Assembly: GCF_018613675.1 (NCBI RefSeq)
Contig: NZ_JAGGPQ010000021.1
Location: forward strand, 1 to 32,136
Length of the DNA stretch: 32,136 bases
Direction: 5' to 3'
Origin: Arthrobacter sp. ISL-85
GTDB lineage: Bacteria; Actinomycetota; Actinomycetes; Actinomycetales; Micrococcaceae
This document shows positions 1 through 6,282 of this stretch, in pieces; positions within the stretch are counted from its first letter, which is position 1; each line of letters opens with the position of its first letter. A program made the position numbers and the translations under genes. The notes below the pieces were generated by a model. It did no database searches, was not told the DNA's origin, and saw nothing but the letters and a program-made list of their open reading frames with translations.

Positions 1-1027
1 GAAAGGGCACGAACTCGGCCCAGGAGGCTTCCCAGAGCCGTACGATGGCCGGATATCGCTGGCCCCATTCGGCGGTGAACTCGGCGAACCGGTCCTTTGC
101 CGCTTGCTCGGACGGGGCCGTGTAGACGGGCTTGAGCGCCTTGACGATGCCGTCGCGGTGCTGGCGTCCGGCGTAGCGGAAGCTGTTGCGGATCAGGTGC
201 ACGATGCATTGCTGCACGACCGTTCGCTCCCACGTGGTGGTGATCGCCTCGGGCAGGCCCTTGAGCCCGTCGCAGACGGCGATCAACACATCTTCCACGC
301 CCCGGTTCTTCAGCTCGGCGAACACCTGGAGCCAGAACCGTGCACCCTCGCCGCCGTCGCCGGCCCAGATCCCCAGAATCTCCCGCTCCCCGTTCACGGT
401 GACGCCCATGACGACATAGAACGGGGTGTTGCGCACCTGCCCGTCACGGACCTTGACGACGATCGCGTCCACGAAGAGCACCGGCTAGACCGGATCCAAC
501 GGCCGGGCCGACCATTCGGCCAGTTCGCCAACAACCTTTTCTGTGATGCGGCTGATGGTGTCTTTGGAGACCTTGGCCCCGTAGACCTCCTCGAAGTGCG
601 CGGCGATTTCCCCGGTGGTCAGCCCCCGGGCGGAGAGCGAGAGGACGATCTGGTCGATCCCGTCCAGTCGCCGTTTTCGCTTGGGCACGATCACCGGCTC
701 GAATGATCCGTCCCGATCCCGGGGCACCTCGATCTCGACCGGGCCGATCTCAGTCAGCACGGTTTTTGACCTGGTGCCGTTGCGCATGTTGGTTGCGATC
801 GGCGTCTGGCCATGCTCGTGCCCGAGGTGCTCGGTCAGTTCCGCTTCCAGCGCGGTCTCCAGCACGTTCCGCGTGAGCTGGTTCAGCAGCCCGCCCGGGC
901 CTACCAAGCTCACGCCCTGCTCCTTGGCCTGCGCGAGCAACCGCTCCGCGAGCTCCTTCTGATCGATGATCTCTCCCGTCACAGGATCGATCATCACCCC
1001 TGTCATCTCGGTCGTGGACTCTGACAC
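1..1027 (-). pseudogene. IS256-family (mutator-type) transposase with in-frame TAG stop, partial
   Basis: The frame opens at the ATG ending at 1027 with an SD-like GGAGA upstream. It encodes the usual IS256 N-terminal region (EL.ERLLAQA, GPGGLLNQLTRNVLE, ELTEHLGH, RNG.RSKTV, PRDRDGSFEP). After DPV a TAG (485-487) replaces a codon that is normally Tyr in this family. The same frame then continues without a break to the window edge and encodes PVLFVDAIVVKVRDG, holding the first catalytic Asp of the DDE triad, and VCDGLKGLPE, holding the second. One substitution (TAC or TAT to TAG) therefore splits an otherwise intact protein after 180 residues, before any catalytic residue. The copy is probably inactive unless the stop is suppressed or supplied in trans. 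The third catalytic residue (Glu) would lie outside the window. Confidence 0.9.
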
Positions 1028-1088
1028 GGCCGTCTCCTTTCGGATCAGGCCGGACCCTCACACACCGCTATTCCGACAGTCCCGACAG
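1..1088 (-). mobile_element. IS256-family insertion sequence, partial
   Basis: The element holds the transposase on the minus strand and runs off the left edge of the window. Upstream of the transposase start, read on the minus strand, is a sequence of the form GGGACTGTCGGAATAGCGGT (about 1067-1086), which looks like the terminal inverted repeat of actinobacterial IS256 elements. I place the outer end at about 1086-1090. The partner repeat and any target-site duplication are outside the window, so the exact end is an estimate. Just beyond it is a decayed oxidoreductase gene, whose C-terminal end the element appears to replace. Confidence 0.7.
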
Positions 1089-1097
1089 TGGTCATTA

Positions 1098-1415
1098 CGG
1101 GTGCTCGGGTACCGCGCATGACTCTGGCAGGCCCCTGTAGTCGAGGCCAGGTCGTCCAGCTGATCATCCGGTGTAGCTCCATCCGTGGAGAGTAAGCTTC
1201 CACAGCGCCGCCCGTGCTGGTGGTGACGCGCAACGTTTTACCTCGCAGTGCGCCGGGAGCTCAAGTGCCGTACGCCCACCCATGAACCAGTACCTCGTCG
1301 AGCCAGGCCTTGGTGAAGGCAGGAGGAGAGTACCAGTGGGTGGGTTACTGCAGAACGATGTTCTCGGCGGGGGTTGGTCATGAACTATGTCCTTGTTTGT
1401 AATCGGGCGAGGGGT
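1098..1415 (-). pseudogene. Decayed KefF/MdaB-type NAD(P)H oxidoreductase (flavodoxin-like fold) remnant
   Basis: Translated on the minus strand, this stretch reads ENIVLQ, then a TAA stop, then PTHWYSPPAFTKAWLDEVL, then VHGWAYGT, a TGA stop, and finally ALRGKTLRVTTSTGGAVEAYSP, all in one frame. These blocks match the order seen in KefF-like quinone reductases (IVLQFP.YWYS.PA..K.W.DEVL..GWAYG, then a GK..L...STGG..EAY block). The N-terminal part (NKDIVHDQ) is in another frame, and the C-terminal part is frameshifted and then ends at the IS256 element. Two in-frame stops, at least one frameshift and loss of both ends make this a clear pseudogene. The limits given are approximate. The bases from 1416 to 1640 hold nothing else that I can recognise. 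Confidence 0.75.
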
Positions 1416-1640
1416 CCGGGACCGGGCTGCTGCTGGGCGGAAAGCTTGGCGGAACAGGTCGTCGCCTGCAAGGTTTCTTCGGACGTTTTCAGGCGCATAA
1501 CAGACAAACACGCGCTGTTAAGGCAGCTCAGCCGGATCCCGCAGGTGTCGGCGGCCGGACGGCATGAATTGTTTCCCGCAGTCACCCTCATGCCTAAAGC
1601 CTCTGACGGGGCCGCGCCCTGCCGTGGTTGTCTTGGCGTC

Positions 1641-2039
1641 ATGGGAAAAAGGCGTGTCGCCCTTCGGGCGGTGAAGGCCTTCCATACTGGGGCCTGGTTC
1701 AGCATTGAGGCCTGTATGGTCTACCTGCTCTATGCGGGCTTCCGCCGAAAGACCGACAGGCGGGCGGCCCTGGCTGCCGCAGTTGTGGGCGGGGAGACCC
1801 TGGTCTTCGTGGGCAACGGCTTCCGATGCCCTTTGACCCCGCTCGCGCAACGCCTGGGTGACACACATGGTTCCGTGACGGACATCTACCTTCCGCGCTG
1901 GTTCGCCCATAACCTGCCGGCCATCCACGTACCCCTGATCGTCCTTGCCGTAGCCCTCCACCGAAGGAATTTCAGGGAGAACCGATTCAAGCGCGGCGGT
2001 TACCCCACAGTCTCCACTCACCAGCCCAGGACCAGATGA
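1641..2039 (+). CDS. Small conserved membrane protein, function unknown
   Basis: This frame encodes 132 residues from the ATG at 1641. The frame stays open further upstream, but those codons do not look coding and overlap the decayed oxidoreductase, so I chose the internal ATG. The protein has three hydrophobic segments, around residues 14-34, 43-58 and 94-108. Between the second and third is a loop with GNGFRCPLTPLAQRLG and SVTDIYLPRWFAHNLPAIH. The CPLT loop recalls small proteins of the DUF2784 type, but I cannot assign it firmly. The tail is basic. No function can be inferred from its neighbours: the rhodanese gene next to it is convergent. Confidence 0.6.
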   Translation: MGKRRVALRAVKAFHTGAWFSIEACMVYLLYAGFRRKTDRRAALAAAVVGGETLVFVGNGFRCPLTPLAQRLGDTHGSVTDIYLPRWFAHNLPAIHVPLIVLAVALHRRNFRENRFKRGGYPTVSTHQPRTR

Positions 2040-2049
2040 ATCCCGGGAA

Positions 2050-2511
2050 TCAGGGTTGATCCAAGCCGGACTGCTTGCGCAGGGCTGCCCAGGCTTGAAA
2101 GCCACCGATCAGGTCGGTAGCCCGGGCCAGCCCCAGCCGTTGGAGGGTGTGCGCTGCCAGGCTGGAGCTGTAGCCCTCATTGCAGACCACCACGATACGG
2201 CGTGCGGGGTCGTTAGCGATCGGGAGTCGGTGGGGGCTGGAAGGATCCAGTCGCCACTCAAGAACGTTGCGGTCAATCACCACCGCTCCCGGTAAGTCAC
2301 CGTCCCGGTCACGCTGGTCAGCCGGCCGCGTATCAACAACAAGGGCGCCGGCGGCCATCTCCCTCTCGAGATCCGCAGGGTGGACGCGCACCAGGCCGAC
2401 GCGGCTCTCAAGCAGTAATTCGTTGATGGTTAGAGCCGCGGGAGAATCGGCGGGACCGGGACTGCATTGGCAGGAAGCGGTTCCTTCGTCGGAGATATGA
2501 GACTGGTTCAC
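2050..2511 (-). CDS. Rhodanese-domain sulfurtransferase-like protein
   Basis: The protein has 153 residues with a single rhodanese domain from about residue 42 to 142. Recognisable blocks are VVDTRPADQRDRDGDLPGA, the active-site loop VVVCNEGYSSSLAA with the probable persulfide-carrying Cys110, and the C-terminal block LIGGFQAWAA. Rhodaneses move sulfur from a donor to an acceptor through a cysteine persulfide. The loop CNEGYSSS has the six-residue length of sulfur-binding rhodaneses. The N-terminus contains a Cys-x-Cys (residues 14 and 16) outside the domain. The start is GTG, preceded by GAGGAAAAC. The substrate is unknown. Confidence 0.88.
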   Translation of the reverse strand: MNQSHISDEGTASCQCSPGPADSPAALTINELLLESRVGLVRVHPADLEREMAAGALVVDTRPADQRDRDGDLPGAVVIDRNVLEWRLDPSSPHRLPIANDPARRIVVVCNEGYSSSLAAHTLQRLGLARATDLIGGFQAWAALRKQSGLDQP

Positions 2512-2738
2512 CGTTTTCCTCGCTCTGCCTGCTGATTAGTTGCTCGTTCCACCATGAAGGGAAACGACGGGCACCTCTTCGTCGTCAATTTCAAGGGTAT
2601 GGAGTGCCTCAGGTCAACATGCTTCCGCCACGCCGGCGGACGCGCTGTGCCCCGCGCCCTGCCGTCCACGCCGGCGACCATACTCCGGCACCCCCGGAAT
2701 GGGCAGCTCCTGGCCCGGCTTCCTGCGGCCATGACTTC

Positions 2739-2760
2739 TTGTAGATCCGCAATAGTTGCG
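2739..2760. promoter_or_regulatory. Putative MarR operator in front of marR
   Basis: TTGTAGATCCGCAA (2739-2752) is a degenerate copy of the palindrome TTGCGnnnnCGCAA found at 3435 and 5582. Overlapping it is the symmetrical CGCAATAGTTGCG (2748-2760). The ten bases CGCAATAGTT are shared exactly with the site at 3435. It lies 117-138 bases upstream of the marR start, a position that suits autoregulation. Binding is inferred. Confidence 0.5.
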
Positions 2761-2784
2761 TGAAAATATAAAGACGGCCTGTTG

Positions 2785-2790
2785 TATACT
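2785..2790 (+). promoter_or_regulatory. Probable -10 element of the marR promoter
   Basis: TATACT is a strong actinobacterial -10 hexamer, preceded by TTG one base upstream. No good -35 lies at 16-18 bases. The only TTGCGT is 23 bases upstream, inside the operator. The 5' leader would be about 80 bases. Confidence 0.45.
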
Positions 2791-2876
2791 GCCGATTCCT
2801 GTACTGGATCCGGCTTCCCATGCCGGTCCTGTAGAACCTGGAAACTCTGCGGGAAAGCAACTATCGGAGGAAGCTG

Positions 2877-3383
2877 GTGCCCATGGATACTGCTGGCGGA
2901 TCTGCATCAATCCCCGAACCTTTGAGCCGTGAGGTTGAAGCCGTGATGCGCGCTGCCGATACCCTGTTGCGCGTCGTGGCCCGCTCTGTTGCCGAGGTTG
3001 AGGACGTAGTGAATACTCCGCAGTTGCGGGTCTTGGTGCTCATCCACACCCGCGGACCCCAGAATCTTGGCAGAGTGGCTGCTGAGCTGGGTGTGCACGC
3101 CTCGAACGCCACACGTATTTGCGACCGTTTGGTGGCAGCTGAATTGCTGGAGCGGCGGGAGGACCCCGCGGACCGGCGGTACGTACGGCTCGAACTGACC
3201 GGAAAAGGAAAATCGCTGGTGGATTCTGTGCTGGACCACCGGCGGCAGGCGATTGCGGAGGTCATTTCGAGGATGCCGGCCGGCCGGCGTCCGGCCCTGG
3301 CGGCGGCACTGGAGGCCTTCGCGGCTGCCGCCGGTGGCCAGGGCACCTCCGACGGTCGGTTCACCCTTGGGGCCGGCACGTGA
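2877..3383 (+). CDS. MarR-family transcriptional regulator
   Basis: The protein has 168 residues with a winged helix-turn-helix of the MarR type. The recognition-helix region is LGRVAAELGVHASNATRICDRL (about residues 62-83). The wing ERREDPADRRYVRLELTGKG (residues 92-111) carries the conserved D-x-R-R motif. Flanking helices would form the dimer interface. GGAGG at 2866-2870 lies six bases before the GTG at 2877. An ATG two codons later is possible but less well spaced. MarR proteins usually repress their own gene and nearby genes and release DNA on binding a small ligand. Palindromes around this gene and in front of the dehydrogenase at 5534 suggest that it controls the epimerase-dehydrogenase operon. 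The ligand is unknown. Confidence 0.9.
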   Translation: MPMDTAGGSASIPEPLSREVEAVMRAADTLLRVVARSVAEVEDVVNTPQLRVLVLIHTRGPQNLGRVAAELGVHASNATRICDRLVAAELLERREDPADRRYVRLELTGKGKSLVDSVLDHRRQAIAEVISRMPAGRRPALAAALEAFAAAAGGQGTSDGRFTLGAGT

Positions 3384-3420
3384 AGTGACCGGGTTCTGCT
3401 GCCGAAAGCCTTATTTTCAT
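3361..3420 (-). CDS. Short ORF (19 aa) behind a perfect operator; leader peptide or gene stump
   Basis: On the minus strand a perfect AGGAGG (3425-3430) lies four bases before an ATG ending at 3420. The frame encodes MKIRLSAAEPGHFTCRPQG and stops within the 3' end of marR, overlapping its last 23 bases. The palindrome at 3435-3448 is immediately upstream. Operator, strong ribosome site and start are thus arranged like the front of a regulated gene, yet only 19 codons follow. I read this as the start of a gene whose body was lost when the junction with marR formed, or as a leader peptide. No homology can be judged at this length. Confidence 0.4.
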   Translation of the reverse strand: MKIRLSAAEPGHFTCRPQG

Positions 3421-3434
3421 TGAACCTCCTATAC

Positions 3435-3448
3435 TTGCGTATACGCAA
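3435..3448. promoter_or_regulatory. Perfect 14-bp palindrome, putative MarR operator
   Basis: TTGCGTATACGCAA is perfectly symmetrical. Read on the minus strand, an 18-base window ATTGCGTAWRCGCAAGTA is shared with the site at 5582 at 16 of 18 positions. It lies just before the AGGAGG of the 19-codon ORF and between the convergent ends of marR and the epimerase gene. Confidence 0.6.
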
Positions 3449-3504
3449 TAGTTAACGGATCGCTTTGAGTTGTGCTTTCAGCCCGGCTGAACGGGAGTGC
3501 TCAC

Positions 3505-4473
3505 TCAGAATGGGCTGATGCCCCACTCGCCGGTGTGGGATTGGCCGGGTTTAAGGGTTATCAGGCCCTCGCCGGAGTTGAACGCGTCAGGTGCGCAGGT
3601 CATCGGTTCAACTCCGAGTCCAGTACGCCGCCGGTCCAGCTGGGGGAGTGTGTCCCCGGTGAATATTTCCAGGTACTTATAGGACTGATCCACCCACAGC
3701 TCAACTCCTCCAGAGTGGTCCGGCCGCAGCAGCTTTACTCCGGCGCGTCCGTCCGAGCCACGGACCAGGTCCGTGTAGGCAACATCGATGTGCCGCCCGC
3801 CCAGCGGCTGGAGTTCCCGCAAGTCGTATTTCGTACCATCCACGCGTTCGTGTCCGGTGGGGATTCCGCGTTTATCCACCGGTAGGAAGGTGTGCCCGGG
3901 CACCTGCACCAGGCCGGCGTCAATTGCGCCGGGTTGGCCTGATCCGGTGCTGAGGTAGGGGTGTGCGCCGGTTCCGTAGGGGCACGGCGACACGCTTTGG
4001 TTCACCACGTTGGTCCGCACGGTCAGTCCGCCCGGGCCCAGCTGGTAGTCAAGGCGGCAGTCGAGGATCCAGGGCCAGCCCTGGCAGGCGTGCAGTGTGT
4101 ACCTGAACGAGATTTCATGCTCTGCGTGATTCGCCACCCCGACCGTCCAGTTGGGCCACCGGGTCAGTCCGTGGATGGCCCCGCCCTTGTCCGGTTCGCT
4201 CAGGTCGAGTTGGAGACGCTCGCCTTCCCACTCGTAAGTTCCGGCTTTCACGCGGTTGGGCCAGGGGATCAGGGACTGCCCCCGGGCGCCCGTGCACATG
4301 TCGTCCGGCCCGTATCCATCCAGCAGGTTCCGCCCGTCCTGCAGATAGTCCCACAGGGCGCCGCCCACTTCGGTCAGCAGGACCTTTTGGCGGCCAAAGG
4401 ATATTTCGTACTGTCGTCCCGACGGGAGCAACCGCCGCGTCCGTGAGTCATCAGGGGCTGGCGCCGCAGTCAT
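3505..4473 (-). CDS. Aldose 1-epimerase family protein
   Basis: The protein has 322 residues and belongs to the galactose mutarotase-like family, which interconverts the alpha and beta anomers of aldoses. Family blocks are visible in order: LIPWPNRV near residue 68, GAIHGLTRWPNW with a conserved His near residue 100, YGTGAHPYLSTG with the second His near 168, and the C-terminal GLGVEPMTCAPDAFNSGEGL with the probable catalytic Glu near 288. Its ATG lies 14 bases after the stop of the dehydrogenase gene, so the two form one operon. The pairing makes sense because glucose-type dehydrogenases oxidise one anomer, which the epimerase would replenish. No signal peptide is seen, so it should act in the cytoplasm. 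The exact sugar is not defined. Confidence 0.9.
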   Translation of the reverse strand: MTAAPAPDDSRTRRLLPSGRQYEISFGRQKVLLTEVGGALWDYLQDGRNLLDGYGPDDMCTGARGQSLIPWPNRVKAGTYEWEGERLQLDLSEPDKGGAIHGLTRWPNWTVGVANHAEHEISFRYTLHACQGWPWILDCRLDYQLGPGGLTVRTNVVNQSVSPCPYGTGAHPYLSTGSGQPGAIDAGLVQVPGHTFLPVDKRGIPTGHERVDGTKYDLRELQPLGGRHIDVAYTDLVRGSDGRAGVKLLRPDHSGGVELWVDQSYKYLEIFTGDTLPQLDRRRTGLGVEPMTCAPDAFNSGEGLITLKPGQSHTGEWGISPF

Positions 4474-4487
4474 GGCGGGGGTCTCCC

Positions 4488-5534
4488 TCAGTTCTGTAAG
4501 TCGAGGACGACTTTGACGTCGCCGGCTTGGTGTTCGAAGGCCTTGGAGAACCCTTCCAGGGGAAGCCTGCGGCTGATGAGGCGGCGCAGCCAGTCACGGT
4601 CTGCCTTGGCCAGTGCCTGTGCGCCGGCGTCGTAGTGGCGGCGGTTGGCGTTGACGCTGCCGAATACCACCCCGTTCATGAGCACCTCCTCGCGGTTGAG
4701 TGCGCCTACGTCCACCTTTGTCTGTTTTCCGGTTCCGGAAACCCCGGTCAGGCAGGTAATGGCGTCCTGGGCCCGGCATTTAAGGGCGTCCAGGACCACG
4801 GGGGTGACACCGGTGCATTCGACCAGGATATTGGGCTTGATGCCTGACTCCGGCAGGGGTTCGCTGTGGTACGTGGCACCCAAATCATGGACAAGCTGCG
4901 GCTTGGGCCCGTCCGTGACGATGTCGAAGACGTGCACGTCCAGGCCTTGCTGGACTCCCAGCAGCGCCGCAAGCAGGCCAACGGGGCCCGCGCCGGTCAC
5001 GACGGCGGTGTGGGGGTCGAAAAATGCCCGCTGCCCGATCCGGTTGATCTGCTCCCAGGCCTTGGCCACGATCGTGGTGGGCTCCAGCAGGACACCCACA
5101 TCCTCCAGGCCGGGGTCCACTTTCACCATCGCCTCACCGTCTGCCCGCCAGCGTTCGCGCGCGAAGCCGTCGAGGCCCTTGATCCCGTGCTCGGTGTAGT
5201 TCCCGTTAAGGCACATGTCCCACTCACCGGCGCGGCAGGCCTTACACGGCTCAGGATCCGGCCTGCGGACAATTCCCACCACCAGGTCGCCCTTGGCCAA
5301 GCCGGAAGCTGGCGCCGCGTCCAACACCCGGCCCAGGTTCTCGTGCCCCAGCACCAGGTAATCCTGGCCCGGCGGCGCTTCCCCGTATTCTGCCGCGATG
5401 ATTTCACTGTCGGTCCCGCAGAGCCCAACGGCCAGAGCCTCCACCAGCACCTGGCCCTCGCTGGGAGACGGCTCCGGAACATCGCGGAGGTGGAGTGAGT
5501 CTTTCTTTCCAGGTGTAACTGTCAGTGCACGCAT
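4488..5534 (-). CDS. Zinc-dependent glucose 1-dehydrogenase-like medium-chain dehydrogenase
   Basis: This 348-residue medium-chain dehydrogenase has the glucose dehydrogenase C-terminal domain seen in archaeal and actinobacterial GlcDH. Catalytic zinc ligands are probably Cys39 (GLCGTD) and His64-Glu65 (LGHEN). The structural-zinc loop has only three of the four usual cysteines (Cys97, Cys100, Cys108), with RRPDPEP in front, a variant common in this subgroup. The Rossmann motif is VTGAGPVGLLAA around residues 178-189. The reaction would be oxidation of an aldose to its lactone with NAD(P)+. It is first in an operon with the epimerase. A putative MarR operator lies 48-61 bases upstream of the start and covers a TTGCGT that could be the -35. 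Glucose itself as substrate is inferred from the family. Confidence 0.88.
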   Translation of the reverse strand: MRALTVTPGKKDSLHLRDVPEPSPSEGQVLVEALAVGLCGTDSEIIAAEYGEAPPGQDYLVLGHENLGRVLDAAPASGLAKGDLVVGIVRRPDPEPCKACRAGEWDMCLNGNYTEHGIKGLDGFARERWRADGEAMVKVDPGLEDVGVLLEPTTIVAKAWEQINRIGQRAFFDPHTAVVTGAGPVGLLAALLGVQQGLDVHVFDIVTDGPKPQLVHDLGATYHSEPLPESGIKPNILVECTGVTPVVLDALKCRAQDAITCLTGVSGTGKQTKVDVGALNREEVLMNGVVFGSVNANRRHYDAGAQALAKADRDWLRRLISRRLPLEGFSKAFEHQAGDVKVVLDLQN

Positions 5535-5581
5535 CGTCTCTCCTCGCGCGGAAGGTCCGTACAGCCAGTGTCACCCATTAC

Positions 5582-5595
5582 TTGCGCTTACGCAA
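5582..5595. promoter_or_regulatory. Putative MarR operator in front of the dehydrogenase-epimerase operon
   Basis: TTGCGCTTACGCAA matches TTGCGnnnnCGCAA exactly in both half-sites. On the minus strand it begins with TTGCGT, and 17 bases further on lies GACACT, which may be the -10. Bound protein would then block the -35. It is oriented like the site at 3435. Confidence 0.6.
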
Positions 5596-5790
5596 TGATC
5601 AGTGTGCTTCAAGCGGGTCCACCGCCCCGTCGCCAGAAGCGGGGGTGCCACCTACCCGGCCGGGCCTGGACCAGGCAGGCGGCTGCCGTGATGTCCGCCT
5701 CCTTTGGGCTCGAGGGGAATACCAGGGCCTGCGTTTGCCTTGTTACTGCTGAGGCGCCGACCGCTGGATGCCTCACTCGAAAGGACCCCC

Positions 5791-6063
5791 TTGCCCGTAG
5801 CTTTCATCCCATTCACCCTGCACGCCTCGGCCCGGCAGGACCACCACCGCACCTTCCGCACCGACATAGAACGCCTGACAGACGGACATCTCCGGTCAAC
5901 GCCCCTGGACGTACTCAGGTCAACGAACACCCAAGCCGTCTTCCGTGGCGCCGTTCCCAAGGGCGCCCACACCGCCAACGATGCGAGCCTCGCCCAGTAC
6001 CTCCAGGACCGTCTCGCCAGCGAGAACATCCACCTGGATCTCAGCGTTACCATCGAGCGGTAA
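5791..6063 (+). CDS. Small hypothetical protein, unrecognised
   Basis: The frame gives 90 residues from a TTG at 5791, with AAAGGA (5780-5785) five bases before it. The reading frame is open further upstream, but codons with mostly G or C at the third position begin only around this start, which supports real coding here. The product is hydrophilic, has no signal peptide or membrane segment, and ends in a regular pattern LAQYLQDRLASENIHLDLSVTIER. I do not recognise it. The opposite strand also has a frame, with less convincing codon use. It lies 219 bases upstream of the formate dehydrogenase start, but nothing ties it to that operon. Confidence 0.45.
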   Translation: MPVAFIPFTLHASARQDHHRTFRTDIERLTDGHLRSTPLDVLRSTNTQAVFRGAVPKGAHTANDASLAQYLQDRLASENIHLDLSVTIER

Positions 6064-6248
6064 ACAGCGCTCCCGGTCTTCGAGGCAATCCGCAGTCCGG
6101 GATCAAGGGGCAACAAGCGCTACTTGCGTGACCGGTCAAGAAGCGTCCTTCTGCTAAGCGGCCCAGGCGGCGGCCGGCGTCGTTGTTTGCCTCCAGGACT
6201 GAAGCCCGGGCCGGTCACTGCTGGATGACACGCCCACCCTTGGTCCTG

Positions 6249-6276
6249 TTGCGCCCGCAGTCGTGTGGGATATGCT
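6249..6276 (+). promoter_or_regulatory. Probable promoter of the formate dehydrogenase operon
   Basis: TTGCGC (6249-6254) and TATGCT (6271-6276) are separated by 16 bases. Transcription would begin about seven bases after the -10, which falls on or next to the A of the ATG at 6283. No SD sequence precedes that ATG, so the message may be leaderless, a common arrangement in Actinobacteria. A 10-base palindrome TGACCGGTCA lies further up at 6129-6138. Confidence 0.5.
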
Positions 6277-6282
6277 CCAGAA

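Larger units (their letters stand above)
2512..2876. other. Gene-free stretch between rhodanese and marR
   Basis: These 365 bases lie between divergent genes. The right half carries the operator-like sequence and the -10-like hexamer listed separately. In the left half, the minus strand holds a short frame ending in TAA at 2536-2538, 24 bases before the rhodanese start. It reads LEIDDEEVPVVSLHGGTSN and looks like the tail of a real protein, but the frame is closed by TGA upstream near 2610. It may be the 3' remnant of a lost gene that once preceded the rhodanese. I recognise no intact gene here. Confidence 0.4.

Noticed and set aside
1518..2105. 195-codon minus-strand frame overlapping the small membrane protein gene and the rhodanese end
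   Set aside because: It overlaps the rhodanese 3' end in another frame and shows no motif. The plus-strand product has coherent membrane segments.
3477..3491. TTCAGCCCGGCTGAA palindrome as a marR terminator
   Set aside because: The loop would be a single base and no T-run follows. It may be chance.
6129..6138. TGACCGGTCA palindrome upstream of formate dehydrogenase as a regulator site
   Set aside because: It is a single 10-base palindrome with no second copy in the window. It does not fit the MarR motif beyond a nearby TTGCG half-site.
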